DNA of 64,000 bases from Cyanobacteria bacterium UBA2566 (GTDB taxonomy: Bacteria > Cyanobacteriota > Cyanobacteriia > Cyanobacteriales > Desertifilaceae), in contig DDLS01000183.1 in NCBI GenBank assembly GCA_002340255.1, positions 1 through 64,000 of the forward strand, given 5' to 3'. Positions 36,093 through 44,143 of the stretch are shown in pieces (the first letter of the stretch is position 1; every line of letters begins with the position of its first letter). The position numbers and the translations under genes were made by a program. The notes below the pieces were generated by a model. The model had not been told where the DNA came from. It searched no databases and saw nothing but the letters and a program-made list of their open reading frames with translations.

Positions 36093-36635
36093 TTACAAAC
36101 ATCTTTCAAATCCCCACGGGATAGGATCTCTTCGCGAGCTAGTTTCAAAACATTGAAATTCTTGAACTTTACTATTGACTACACCATGAGAGCGACTATA
36201 GTCAGTGGCCATAAGACCAAAAATAACCAAACCAACACCAGGACATGAATCAATAATTTCAGTGGCTAAATCATTTCTGAACTTTGAAGAATTCATTACA
36301 TCCAGTGTTCGTGGATGATGTTGTGGCACTGTATTACTCTGAATAGGTCTACCCATGGTGACGTGCAGCATTTGCTCTGCGCCAGCAGGTGTAGCATCAC
36401 CCCAAACTTGATCGGGCATATCTTCCCAATCAAAAGTAATAGGAATATTTTGATTCTGACTAATTTTCTGCTCAACGGAAGCCAAAGTGTTAGAACATTG
36501 AGTGTTCTCTTTGGTCAGTGCAAATGTATTGATGGGTTGTATGGAGGTTAGGTCTCTAGAAACAGCAATGGGTGATGAAGCAAAGGTGAGAGACAAGAAA
36601 CTAGAAATAACCCAGATTTTGTGTTTAATAGTCAT
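36093..36635 (-). CDS. Exported protein of unknown function
   Basis: 180 residues. The N-terminal signal peptide is about residues 1-25 (MTIKHKIWVISSFLSLTFASSPIAVS). The mature part has four Cys, and motifs such as FDWEDMPDQVWGDATPAGAEQMLHVTMGRPI. No family recognised. It lies leftward in an accessory zone with other small exported proteins and broken genes. Compared with the flanks the sequence is AT-rich. Confidence 0.55.
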   Translation of the reverse strand: MTIKHKIWVISSFLSLTFASSPIAVSRDLTSIQPINTFALTKENTQCSNTLASVEQKISQNQNIPITFDWEDMPDQVWGDATPAGAEQMLHVTMGRPIQSNTVPQHHPRTLDVMNSSKFRNDLATEIIDSCPGVGLVIFGLMATDYSRSHGVVNSKVQEFQCFETSSRRDPIPWGFERCL

Positions 36636-36917
36636 TATAAACTCAGTCGATTATCGTCCGCTATTTGTGTGATAGTTTCCCTCTGATTTCAAATCTTTGA
36701 ATGAGAAAGGAAAAGGGTTATTGTTGCTTGATTGCAATGACTCAGAACCAAATGTTTTGAGGACATGATGAATTTCAAACGGGGTTTAGGAAATTTCATT
36801 TATCTCTCCCTAATTGAGAACTAACACAATGATCGAGTAAAGTTTTGAGGCAACAATACCATGTCAGAAGAAAGTAATTAAGTCACTTTAGATGAACTTT
36901 ATAAAATAGAGCATAAA

Positions 36918-37584
36918 TTACAAATCTGATGTGACTTTGATACCTATTTTTTCAATTTGTACCCGTTCGCTTCCTGTATGTACAAAGGCACGAATTTCAT
37001 AATCTCCAGGTCTTTTAGAGCTGATTCCCGAAGTCGCTGAAAGTGCTTAACAGCAAGAGGTTCACTAAAATAGCAACTTTTGCCCAATCAAGGCTAAAAC
37101 CATTGATATATAAGGATTATAGCCTTCTTAAGATTTCCTTTAGGAATCAGCTCTTAGGTTTAAATGTCACTGTTCCATCTTCACCCACGCTAAAACACTC
37201 ATGGTTGTAGCAATTAGTATCTCTTGATACAGGCGACATGGCAATTCGATACCCTTCAGCGTAAGGTATATTTTCAAAAGAAAAATCAACCACAATAGGC
37301 TCTAACCGAGTGTAAGTTGTTTTCTCTGTTTTGAGATTGGCACAGGGTTTCGTGCAAGGTTCTTCAGAAGAGTCTTGTTTAAGATTTCCATTAGTTACAA
37401 ATTCTTCTGATGCTCGACTGGTAGACTTATGGTTTACTTTTCCAACTTCAACAACTTCTCTTGTATCTGTCTCAGCATTTGCAGCTACTCTTGTAGTGGT
37501 GTATACTAAAATTGAGCCAAGTGCGATCGCCAAAGATACACAAAAAGTTTTGATAAGCTGGGAGTTTTTTGTAATGGACTGCAT
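36918..37584 (-). pseudogene. Exported-protein gene interrupted by a 136-bp MITE
   Basis: The 5' part starts with ATG at 37584, preceded by GAGGAG, and reads 145 codons to a TGA at 37147-37149 that lies inside the inserted element. Removing the element (37018-37153) with one copy of the TTA target duplication joins TVTFKPK to RPGDYEIRAFVHTG in frame. The frame then continues to a TAA at 36918. The restored protein has 175 residues: an N-terminal signal or anchor (about 12-30) and a C-terminal beta-rich part with paired Cys (PCTKPC, NCYNHEC). The shortened 145-residue protein may still be made. Function unknown. Confidence 0.75.
37018..37153. mobile_element. 136-bp MITE with TTA target duplication
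   Basis: Perfect 11-base terminal inverted repeats (GAGCTGATTCC and GGAATCAGCTC), flanked by TTA at 37015-37017 and 37154-37156. No coding capacity. A three-base TNA target and ends beginning GAG resemble IS5-family elements of the IS1031 group, a possible source of the transposase. The insertion broke a reading frame that closes exactly when the element is removed. Confidence 0.8.
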
Positions 37585-37614
37585 GATGCTCTCCTCAATT
37601 TGGTACAAATGAGG

Positions 37615-37756
37615 TTAGAACTCGAATCCATTATAACCAACCTCAACTGAGTATTGTCCAACACTTGCGGTATAACTCCAGTATTGTTGATATCTCACAG
37701 TTGCTGGATAACATCCTGACATAGAGCCTCCAGATTTGGATAACAACTTCGGGGTG
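37615..37756 (-). pseudogene. C-terminal fragment of a lost gene
   Basis: On the minus strand an open frame ends MSGCYPATVRYQQYWSY... VEVGYNGFEF and stops at 37615. It has Tyr-rich beta-type sequence and reads naturally. Upstream it runs into the edge of the duplicated block starting near 37756, so its 5' part is missing. It lies about 30 bases upstream of the interrupted exported-protein gene, same strand. It was probably once in the same unit. Confidence 0.45.
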
Positions 37757-37926
37757 ATCGCTAGAATTTTTCAGAGATCGAGAAGATGTCCAATTCCTCA
37801 TTCCCATGACCAGCGCATCGCGTTATACAATAACGGTTAGTGCTATAGAAGTCCAGAGGAGTGTGAATGAGTGTGAGTAGGATTGAAAATCAACAGCTTG
37901 AAGGTGGAGTAAGCGATCGCGGCTAG
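37756..37926. repeat. Direct duplication, left copy (5' end of the methyltransferase-sulfotransferase gene)
   Basis: Closely matches 39797-39969. The copy includes the upstream region and the first codons of the gene starting at 39910. Here ATG at 37867 gives MSVSRIENQQLEGGVSDRG and then TAG at 37924-37926. It is a dead duplicate of a promoter and N-terminus. Confidence 0.75.
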
Positions 37927-37996
37927 GATGCGATCGCCATAAATCCAGCCATCTTCGTTACAATGACGGGAAAACCCATTGATCGCGAGCGTTAAT

Positions 37997-38136
37997 ATGA
38001 CTCAATTACTGGAAGAGGCATTCCCGAAGGTATCGCGCAGCGAATCGCCCAACTGAAGCAGTTACCCGAAGATCTACAAATTATGGTAGAAATAATTCAG
38101 GAAGACTGCGATCAGATAGACCAAGAAAATGTCTGA
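37997..38136 (+). pseudogene. Antitoxin-like ORF frameshifted by a micro-insertion
   Basis: Starts MTQLLEEA, then a 22-base unit (ATTCCCGAAGGTATCGCGCAGC) plus one extra A disrupts the HIP1 site. After it, in another frame, come IAQLKQLPEDLQIMVEIIQEDC and a TGA at 38134. The intact counterpart of the junction is at 39156-39170 (GAGGCGATCGCCCAACTG). The gene resembles the antidote half of small cyanobacterial toxin-antitoxin pairs. Confidence 0.6.
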
Positions 38137-38356
38137 GCTAATGACCTTTGAAGAAATGAAACAGCATTATCAAGGGGAATGGTTACTGATTGCCTATAAA
38201 GACCTTGATGATCAGATGCAGGTTATAGAAGGAGAAGTGCTGGCTCATTCTCCCAACCCGTCGCACATCTATGAAATGTTAGCTTCTATTCCTGAGCAAC
38301 CCCTAGCGATCGAATATGTAGGGCAAATTCCTGAAGATGTGGCCTTTATTTTATGA
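38129..38356 (+). CDS. Small conserved-looking protein upstream of the retropepsin gene
   Basis: 75 residues (MSELMTFEEMKQHYQGEWLLIAY...PEDVAFIL). It reads as a compact alpha/beta protein and its stop overlaps the next start as ATGA. Such short proteins commonly precede retropepsin-like genes in cyanobacteria; function unknown. It starts inside the tail of the frameshifted antitoxin-like ORF. Confidence 0.65.
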   Translation: MSELMTFEEMKQHYQGEWLLIAYKDLDDQMQVIEGEVLAHSPNPSHIYEMLASIPEQPLAIEYVGQIPEDVAFIL

Positions 38357-38751
38357 GTTCTCGTAGAATCTATCGCCTAAATCGACAGGGGAATTTACTT
38401 TGGTTGAGAGCATCAGTAGGACGAGCTAGGGAAAGTCCCATTGTTTTAAGATTATTGCTTGATACAGGCTCAAGTTATACTGTGTTGCCCTGCCAAATCC
38501 TAGAATGTTTAGGGTGTGACTTGAAACACCCCCTTCAAACCACTACGATTGTGACTGTTTCAGCTACCGTAAAATTGCCGATTGTCTCTGTTCCTTGGTT
38601 TAATTGTTTAGGAGTCCGTAAAGAGAATTTTTCTGTAGTAGCGATGGATTTACCTCTGAGTTCTTTTGCCAATGGACTATTAGGAATTGATTTTCTCAGG
38701 GAAGAAAAGGCAATTATTGATGTTTTTAAAGGTGAAATTTCCTTGAGTTAA
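38353..38751 (+). CDS. Retropepsin-like aspartic protease domain protein
   Basis: 132 residues with the single-lobe aspartic protease motif LLLDTGSSYTVLP near 36-48, followed by LPIVSVPW and GLLGIDFLREEKAIIDV. Retropepsins act as homodimers. No signal peptide or membrane segment, so it is probably cytosolic. It is coupled by a four-base overlap to the 75-residue gene. Target unknown. Confidence 0.78.
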   Translation: MSSRRIYRLNRQGNLLWLRASVGRARESPIVLRLLLDTGSSYTVLPCQILECLGCDLKHPLQTTTIVTVSATVKLPIVSVPWFNCLGVRKENFSVVAMDLPLSSFANGLLGIDFLREEKAIIDVFKGEISLS

Positions 38752-38777
38752 GTTGGCTTTGCTACAACAAAGATTTT

Positions 38778-39008
38778 ATGAAGAAGGAAACGAATAACAT
38801 TAATAATGAAATGGATGATGAACTGCGACCTGAGTATGATTTTTCCCAGTTAACAGGGGGAATTAAAGGAAAATATGTGGAACGTTATCGAGCAGGCAAT
38901 AATCTAGTTTTGCTTGATCCTGATGTGGCAAAAGCATTTCCAAGTGAAGAATCTGTGAATGAAGCCTTACGATTATTGATGGAAATCGCACAACGCCAGA
39001 GCCGCTAA
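38778..39008 (+). CDS. Antitoxin-like small protein
   Basis: 76 residues. The core EYDFSQLTGGIKGKYVERYRAGNNLVLLDPDVAKAFPSEESVNEALRLLMEIAQ is a pattern I associate with antitoxins of cyanobacterial type II modules. No toxin follows directly: the next unit is a broken antitoxin/toxin pair. It may be an orphan antitoxin. ATG at 38778, or an internal one at MDDELRP. Confidence 0.6.
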   Translation: MKKETNNINNEMDDELRPEYDFSQLTGGIKGKYVERYRAGNNLVLLDPDVAKAFPSEESVNEALRLLMEIAQRQSR

Positions 39009-39048
39009 TCATTTATGAGAAAATGGCCTCTCATGGGAAAATGGGGGG

Positions 39049-39078
39049 GCATTCCCGAAGGTATAGCGGAGCGATCGC
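39049..39078. repeat. HIP1-associated micro-insertion, intergenic copy
   Basis: GC, then ATTCCCGAAGGTATAGCGGAGC, then GATCGC. The duplicated region at 37929-37947 has an uninterrupted GCGATCGCCATAAATCCAG, which is the empty site. Confidence 0.7.
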
Positions 39079-39137
39079 TATAAACCCAGTCAGTTTCGTT
39101 AGAATAACGGGCAAAGCCATCGATTGGGAGCGTGAAT

Positions 39138-39394
39138 ATGACTCAATTACTCGAAGAGGCGATCGCCCAACTGAAGCAATTACCCGAAGATCAGCAGGAT
39201 GCGTTCCCGACGGTATCGCGCAGCGAATCGCCGCTCGTCTGCTGGCTGAGATCCAAGACGAACTGAACTGGACAGCAAGATTTGAAGCCACTACAGACGA
39301 GCAGTGGGAAGCGATCGCCCAGAGCGTCAGGAAAGAAATCGCAGCAGGTGAAACAACACCTCTTGATGAAGTTTTTCCTCCTCAGTCGCCATGA
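39138..39394 (+). pseudogene. Antitoxin gene frameshifted by a 23-base micro-insertion
   Basis: ATG at 39138 gives MTQLLEEAIAQLKQLPEDQQDA. Then TTCCCGACGGTATCGCGCAG and the next bases split a GCGATCGCC (39201-39232). The downstream frame continues ARLLAEIQDELNWTARFEATTDEQWEAIA and ends at the TGA overlapping the toxin ATG. Removing 23 bases restores one frame of about 77 codons (antitoxins of a ParE/RelE-type pair). The plus-strand frame from 39023 that bridges this region is an accident of the insertion. Confidence 0.65.
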
Positions 39395-39653
39395 AATCAA
39401 TTGTCACAAAAGCCTTTCGTCAAAAACTTGATGAACTTCCTGCTTCAGTTCAAGAACAAGCAGCTAAAGCTTATGACCTTTGGCGATTAGATCCTTACCA
39501 TAATAGTCTTCATTTCAAACAAGTTCGCCAGAATCCATCCATTTATTCAGCTCGTGTAACTTTAAACTACCGAGGTTATTAGAAGACGATCGCATTTACT
39601 GGTGTTGGATTGGTATACATACAGAATATGATCGGTTACTTCGTCGGTTGTAG
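39391..39653 (+). pseudogene. RelE/ParE-type toxin gene with a frameshift
   Basis: The first frame (MKSIVTKAFRQKLDELPASVQEQAAKAYDLW...ARVTLNYRGY) stops at 39582. The expected C-terminus EDDRIYWCWIGIHTEYDRLLRRL is present one frame away, ending TAG at 39651-39653. One deleted base, or two inserted, near 39574-39582 explains this. The ATG overlaps the stop of the antitoxin gene, the usual operon geometry. Both genes of the pair are therefore broken. Confidence 0.65.
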
Positions 39654-39909
39654 TCAGACCCAGTTACAATAACTGCCAAGAAGATCTACAAATGATGGCA
39701 AAAGCGGTTCAGGAAGACTGCGATCGGATAGATCAAAGAATTGTCTGAAATAATGGACCCTCATGCAGTGTCAGAAAATCCAAAGATTAACGAGGAGATC
39801 GCCAGAATTTTATTACAGATCGGGAAGATGTCCAACTCCTCATTCCCATGACCAGCGCATCGCGCTATACAATATACGGTTAACGTCCATAGAGTAGAGG
39901 GGAGTGTCA
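39654..39909. other. Gap with a second antitoxin-tail repeat and the right copy of the duplicated block
   Basis: 39680-39755 repeats 38068-38143 (EDLQ...QEDCDRIDQ, then TGA). 39797-39909 is the upstream part of the right copy of the direct duplication and should hold the promoter of the next gene. Confidence 0.55.
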
Positions 39910-42408
39910 ATGACTGTGAGTAGGATTGAAAATCAACAGCTTGAGGAAGGAGCAGGCGATCGCATCCTAGCATCGTTTGTACAAGCAATGGTTCCCTCCT
40001 TCAACTCCTTCAATACCAGCATCTCCGACAACGACGAGATGTTCCTCATGGCTCTAGAGAACAGCAACGGTGACCCGACTCAAGCCGCTATCCGCTATCA
40101 TGGTAATGGACTCCGCATCTTCCAAGCCATCCAACAAATTATCACCCATCACTTTGGCAGTTGGGACAACCTCTCCACGTTCCTCGACTTTGCCGGAGGA
40201 TATGGACGCTTTACCCGCTTCCTGACTCAAGTTCTCCCTCCCGAACACATTTGGATTTCGGACATCTATCCAGAAGCCGTACAATTTCAAATCGAACAAT
40301 TTCAAGTTCAGGGGATTCATTCCACCCTCACCCCTACTGAGTACAAAATAGACCAAAGCTTTGACTGTATTCTCGCCAGTTCCTTTTTTAGTCATATCCC
40401 TGAAAGCACCTTTGTGCCTTGGCTAAAAACCCTCTACCATAATTTGAATGAAGGGGGACTCCTGATTTTTAGCACCCATGATGTTACGCTAGCCCCAAAT
40501 CCCTTCGCCCTCTCCGCCTCCGGGATTCATTTTATTCCCCAAAGCGAAAGTCGTACCCTAGATCCTTCCGTGTATGGTACAACCTATGTCAGTGAAGAAT
40601 TTATCCAACATTCCCTCAATCAAATTTTAGGGCCAAGTGCCACCTATCATCGTATCCCCAAGGGACTCGCTGACCATCAAGATCTATACATTATTAGTAA
40701 AAATAGTAGCCCGGACTGGTCAACATTTACCTTTACTTATCCTCCCCAAGGGAATCTAGAGAGTACAGAATTAAACTCGTCTGGAGATTGGGAATTTAAG
40801 GGTAAAGTCTGGAGTTTAAACGCACAAACGGCGGCCAAATCGATTGAATTGTGGGTGAATGATAAAATTATCCATCGCTGTGTCCCTCGTGTTGAAGGAT
40901 CTTGGGTGTGTCATCTGAATCATAGTCAAGTGCAGCGCGACGATGTAGTGATGATTAAAGCGATAGGGGAAACGGGCAGTTTAGAACGGATGCTGGTGTG
41001 CCAAAGTTTGGAACAACTCGCCAGTTTAGAATCGGGACATTCATCCGGTAAAGGGTTGGCTGAAGGCATTTTTATTCTGGGGGGAATGCATCGCTCTGGG
41101 ACTTCTCTGAGTGCCTCCTTGCTCAATAGTGTGGGGGTTCATTTGGGCGATCGCCTCGTCGCCACTACAATAGGTAACGATCGCGGTCATTTTGAAGATT
41201 TAGACTTCGTAGAATTCCACCAAAATGTTCTCCGCTCCCAAGGCTTAGAAATCGACGGACTCACCCTAGAATCAGAACTTATCCTCGCTCCTCGCTATCA
41301 GCAAAGCGCCAAACTTCTACTCAAAGAGAAAACCCAACGCCCTCTGTGGGGATGGAAAGACCCCCGTACCACCCTATTTCTCAAGTTTTGGGCTGAGTTA
41401 GTCCCCTCAGCTTATTTTATATTGGTCTATCGCTCTCCCTGGGAAGTAGTCGATTCCCTCTATCGCCGCAGTTCCGATGAAGTGGTCGCGGCTTATCCCG
41501 AAAAGGCAGTAGAATTATGGATGCATTACAATCGGCAGATGCTCGAATTTGTCCGAGCCTATCCAGAACGGTGCTTCCTAGCGAATCTAGATGCTATTGT
41601 CCGCGATCCGCAAGGGTGGATACAAGGACTAGAGGACAAATGGCAACTCTCTTTAGGCGCTGTGGAACCCTCGGTGATTGAACCGGGATTACTCCAACGG
41701 GATGTTTCTCAAACCCGTAAACCGGCACTCATTCAGGCATTTTTCCCAGAAGCGATTACGCTCTATCAAGAATTGGAAACCTTAGCGGGTTCTTGGGGAA
41801 GCGCAGACTCGATTATGCCTGCGGAACTGGATGTGGAGGCAGAATTGGAAAAAATTCAAGCCTTGAGTCCCCAAGATTGGGCGTTTAGCAGTTGGCAGGA
41901 AGTGGGCAATGCAACAAAATATCAGAAACTGCTGAATCTTAAACAGAACGAATGCGATCGACACGCTCAAGAGTTACAACGGATGCGATCGCAGTATGAA
42001 GAATCAGAATACCAAAAATCTCTGGTTCAGAAAAACATACAGGCTAATAAAGCACTCTTAGCTCAGACTCAGTCCGAATGCGAACATTACAAACAGATGG
42101 CGAATCAATTGCGATCGCAACTCGAACAAGCCAATTATGACCTGGAACAAACCCAAAAAGAACTGAATCAATCCCACGCGGAAGCCGTCAACATTAACCA
42201 ACAATTGGTGAACACCAGTGCCCAATTGCAAAATACCCATACTCTCTCGGCTGACATTCAAGCTCAACTGAATGCCCAATTGCAAGATCTCAATAGTCAA
42301 CTGCATCACCGTAACCTGGAATTAGCAGCGATTAAAGCCAATAAAGCTTGGCGCTTGCGCATGAAATGGGTAAAACTGAAGCAAAAGTTAGGTTTGATTA
42401 AGGAGTAG
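39910..42408 (+). CDS. Methyltransferase-sulfotransferase fusion with C-terminal coiled coil
   Basis: 832 residues from ATG 39910 (GGGGAG upstream); a GTG at 39904 is also in frame. Residues about 20-260 are a class I methyltransferase (FLDFAGGYGRFTRFL). Residues about 275-380 are a linker domain. Residues about 385-630 are a sulfotransferase with the PAPS 5'-loop GMHRSGTS near 392-399 and ILVYRSPWEVVDSLYRRS. Residues about 665-825 form a coiled coil. The combination suggests modification of a surface glycan or glycolipid. Its 5' end is duplicated at 37756-37926. Confidence 0.85.
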   Translation: MTVSRIENQQLEEGAGDRILASFVQAMVPSFNSFNTSISDNDEMFLMALENSNGDPTQAAIRYHGNGLRIFQAIQQIITHHFGSWDNLSTFLDFAGGYGRFTRFLTQVLPPEHIWISDIYPEAVQFQIEQFQVQGIHSTLTPTEYKIDQSFDCILASSFFSHIPESTFVPWLKTLYHNLNEGGLLIFSTHDVTLAPNPFALSASGIHFIPQSESRTLDPSVYGTTYVSEEFIQHSLNQILGPSATYHRIPKGLADHQDLYIISKNSSPDWSTFTFTYPPQGNLESTELNSSGDWEFKGKVWSLNAQTAAKSIELWVNDKIIHRCVPRVEGSWVCHLNHSQVQRDDVVMIKAIGETGSLERMLVCQSLEQLASLESGHSSGKGLAEGIFILGGMHRSGTSLSASLLNSVGVHLGDRLVATTIGNDRGHFEDLDFVEFHQNVLRSQGLEIDGLTLESELILAPRYQQSAKLLLKEKTQRPLWGWKDPRTTLFLKFWAELVPSAYFILVYRSPWEVVDSLYRRSSDEVVAAYPEKAVELWMHYNRQMLEFVRAYPERCFLANLDAIVRDPQGWIQGLEDKWQLSLGAVEPSVIEPGLLQRDVSQTRKPALIQAFFPEAITLYQELETLAGSWGSADSIMPAELDVEAELEKIQALSPQDWAFSSWQEVGNATKYQKLLNLKQNECDRHAQELQRMRSQYEESEYQKSLVQKNIQANKALLAQTQSECEHYKQMANQLRSQLEQANYDLEQTQKELNQSHAEAVNINQQLVNTSAQLQNTHTLSADIQAQLNAQLQDLNSQLHHRNLELAAIKANKAWRLRMKWVKLKQKLGLIKE

Positions 42409-42472
42409 GGGCGAACGGCCTCGCCCCTACAGAATTTCTGTTTATCATTTGAAAACGCTATATAACAAGCTT

Positions 42473-43588
42473 ATGACTTTAACTCCCCAGCGTGTAGCGC
42501 AATATCTGGCTCCTTGGATAATTTGCCTGGGAGGGTTATGGACTTTGCCCGTTGCGGCCGAGCCTGTACTCTCCGATCGCGTTGTAGAATCTTCAGATGT
42601 GGAAACCCTTCATGAAGAAGCCCTAGAGTTACTACAACAGGGGAATTCACTTGAAGCATTTCAACTCTGGCAGCAGGAATTAGAGTTACGCCAAGAATTA
42701 GGAATCATTCCAGAAATCCAAGCCCTCTCACGAGTTGGAGCTATTGCTTGGTCGGAGGGGGAGTTAGTGACGCTTCGGCAAATTATGGCTCGGTTAGATC
42801 AAATTCAGGGAGACGTGGAAGGCACAGACCAGGAAACGTTGCAGGAATTGGGCGTTGCCTATCAACAATTGCGATCGCCCCAATCTGCTGTAGGAGTGTA
42901 TCAGAAACTCTTAGATCTGGCAATTGAAGACTCTAATGAGGAGCAACAAAATACACTTCTAGGACAAATTGCCCAAACCCACCTCAATTGGTTTGATTAT
43001 CCCCAAGCGGTTGCCGGATATGAAGGGGTTTTGAGTTTTGCTCAAGAACAGGAGGATTTTCTGACTCAAATTCAGGCTTATCAACAGTTAGCCTATAGTT
43101 ACGAGCAGATGGAGGAATGGGAAGGAGCGATCGCCACGCGACTCAATCTCATTAACCTGTACGATCGATTAGGGCAAGTTAATTCAATTCCCAAGGAACA
43201 AATAGCGATCGCCAAACACTACGAAACCCTAGGTAACCTTAAAACCAGTGCCCAACTCTACGAACAAGCCTACCTGATTGCCTTTGAACAGCAAAACCTT
43301 GCCTATGCTACTGAAGCTCTACAATCCTTGGGAATACTCTATAACAACCAACAGAAATTCCCCGAAGCTTTAGCCGTTTATCGGTCGCTTCTAGGGACTC
43401 AAGCTCAAGCCTATGATGCTTATGGCATGATGAATACCTATGAACGCATTGCCGAGATTCATAGCGCTCTTGATCGACGAGAACAAGCCCTAGCTGCCCT
43501 TGAACGAGGCCTGAAATTAGCCCAACACCTTAATGTAAGAACGGAGTATTATACCGAGCTGATTCAAGGATTGATGAATAATGAATAA
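42473..43588 (+). CDS. Exported TPR-repeat protein
   Basis: 371 residues from ATG 42473 (TTG at 42449 would add eight). An N-terminal signal peptide (about 10-30, ending PVAAEP) is followed by TPR-type helical repeats over most of the length (EALELLQQGNSLEAFQLWQQEL, QLAYSYEQMEEWEGAIATRLNL, QSLGILYNNQQKFPEALAVYRSL). Probably periplasmic or lumenal, mediating protein contacts. 64 bases after the sulfotransferase gene on the same strand. Confidence 0.78.
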   Translation: MTLTPQRVAQYLAPWIICLGGLWTLPVAAEPVLSDRVVESSDVETLHEEALELLQQGNSLEAFQLWQQELELRQELGIIPEIQALSRVGAIAWSEGELVTLRQIMARLDQIQGDVEGTDQETLQELGVAYQQLRSPQSAVGVYQKLLDLAIEDSNEEQQNTLLGQIAQTHLNWFDYPQAVAGYEGVLSFAQEQEDFLTQIQAYQQLAYSYEQMEEWEGAIATRLNLINLYDRLGQVNSIPKEQIAIAKHYETLGNLKTSAQLYEQAYLIAFEQQNLAYATEALQSLGILYNNQQKFPEALAVYRSLLGTQAQAYDAYGMMNTYERIAEIHSALDRREQALAALERGLKLAQHLNVRTEYYTELIQGLMNNE

Positions 43589-43631
43589 TTAGCACTTCTC
43601 TCTTCTCTCAAGTACAGCTTGAAGCATTAGA

Positions 43632-43648
43632 CCCTATTCCCTATTCCT
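43632..43648. repeat. Short CCTATTC repeat
   Basis: Two heptads between the convergent TPR and cyclic-nucleotide-binding genes, part of the family seen elsewhere in the window. Confidence 0.5.
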
Positions 43649-43657
43649 TACCACGTC

Positions 43658-44125
43658 CTAATGCTTGCTAGATAATTGTAATTCTTGAATCTTACTTTCT
43701 TGGGCATTAATTTTCTGGTTTAATTCGCGAATCCGTCGAGAAAGCAAGCGAATAATATTAACCGCAATGCCTGGAGTTTCATCAATAGCATCATAGAGTT
43801 GTTGTTGAGTTAAAACCAAACAATCACAGGTTTCGATCGCCGTCACCGAAGCCGATCTCGGTTCTGCATCAAACAGGGACATTTCTCCAAAAGTTGTTCC
43901 CTTATCCAAATAAGCCAAATCGCGATCGCCAATATGCACCCTTACCCGTCCGGAGACCACAATATACAGAGAGCGTCCTTCTTGTCCTTGCGTAAAAATC
44001 GTTTGCCCAGCGGGAAACGATAACTCATCCATAATCGAGGCCAATCTCACTAAAAAATCATCCCGTAACTCTTTAAAGATGGGAACACCTCGCACAAACA
44101 GCAAGCGGTCAACGCTACTTAACAT
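43658..44125 (-). CDS. Cyclic-nucleotide-binding domain protein
   Basis: 155 residues: a single CAP-type domain (about 10-125) with FTQGQEGRSLYIVVSGRVRVHIG and the phosphate-binding cassette GTTFGEMSLFDAEPRSASV, then a C-terminal coiled helix (RRIRELNQKINAQESKIQEL). There is no DNA-binding helix-turn-helix, so it is not a transcription factor of the CRP type. It lies 18 bases downstream of the large membrane protein gene, same strand, and probably works with it. Confidence 0.87.
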   Translation of the reverse strand: MLSSVDRLLFVRGVPIFKELRDDFLVRLASIMDELSFPAGQTIFTQGQEGRSLYIVVSGRVRVHIGDRDLAYLDKGTTFGEMSLFDAEPRSASVTAIETCDCLVLTQQQLYDAIDETPGIAVNIIRLLSRRIRELNQKINAQESKIQELQLSSKH

Positions 44126-44143
44126 AACTTCTCCGGGTCGGGG

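Noticed and set aside
36689..36799. Minus-strand frame of 36 codons with GGGAGAG before its ATG (MKFPKPRLKFIMSS...)
   Set aside because: No recognisable protein features and no coupling to a neighbour; the ribosome-binding-like site alone is not enough.
39023..39394. Plus-strand ORF of 123 codons
   Set aside because: Its first part is noncoding sequence and a micro-insertion read in a chance frame; only its C-terminal part is the real antitoxin, whose true start at 39138 is in another frame.
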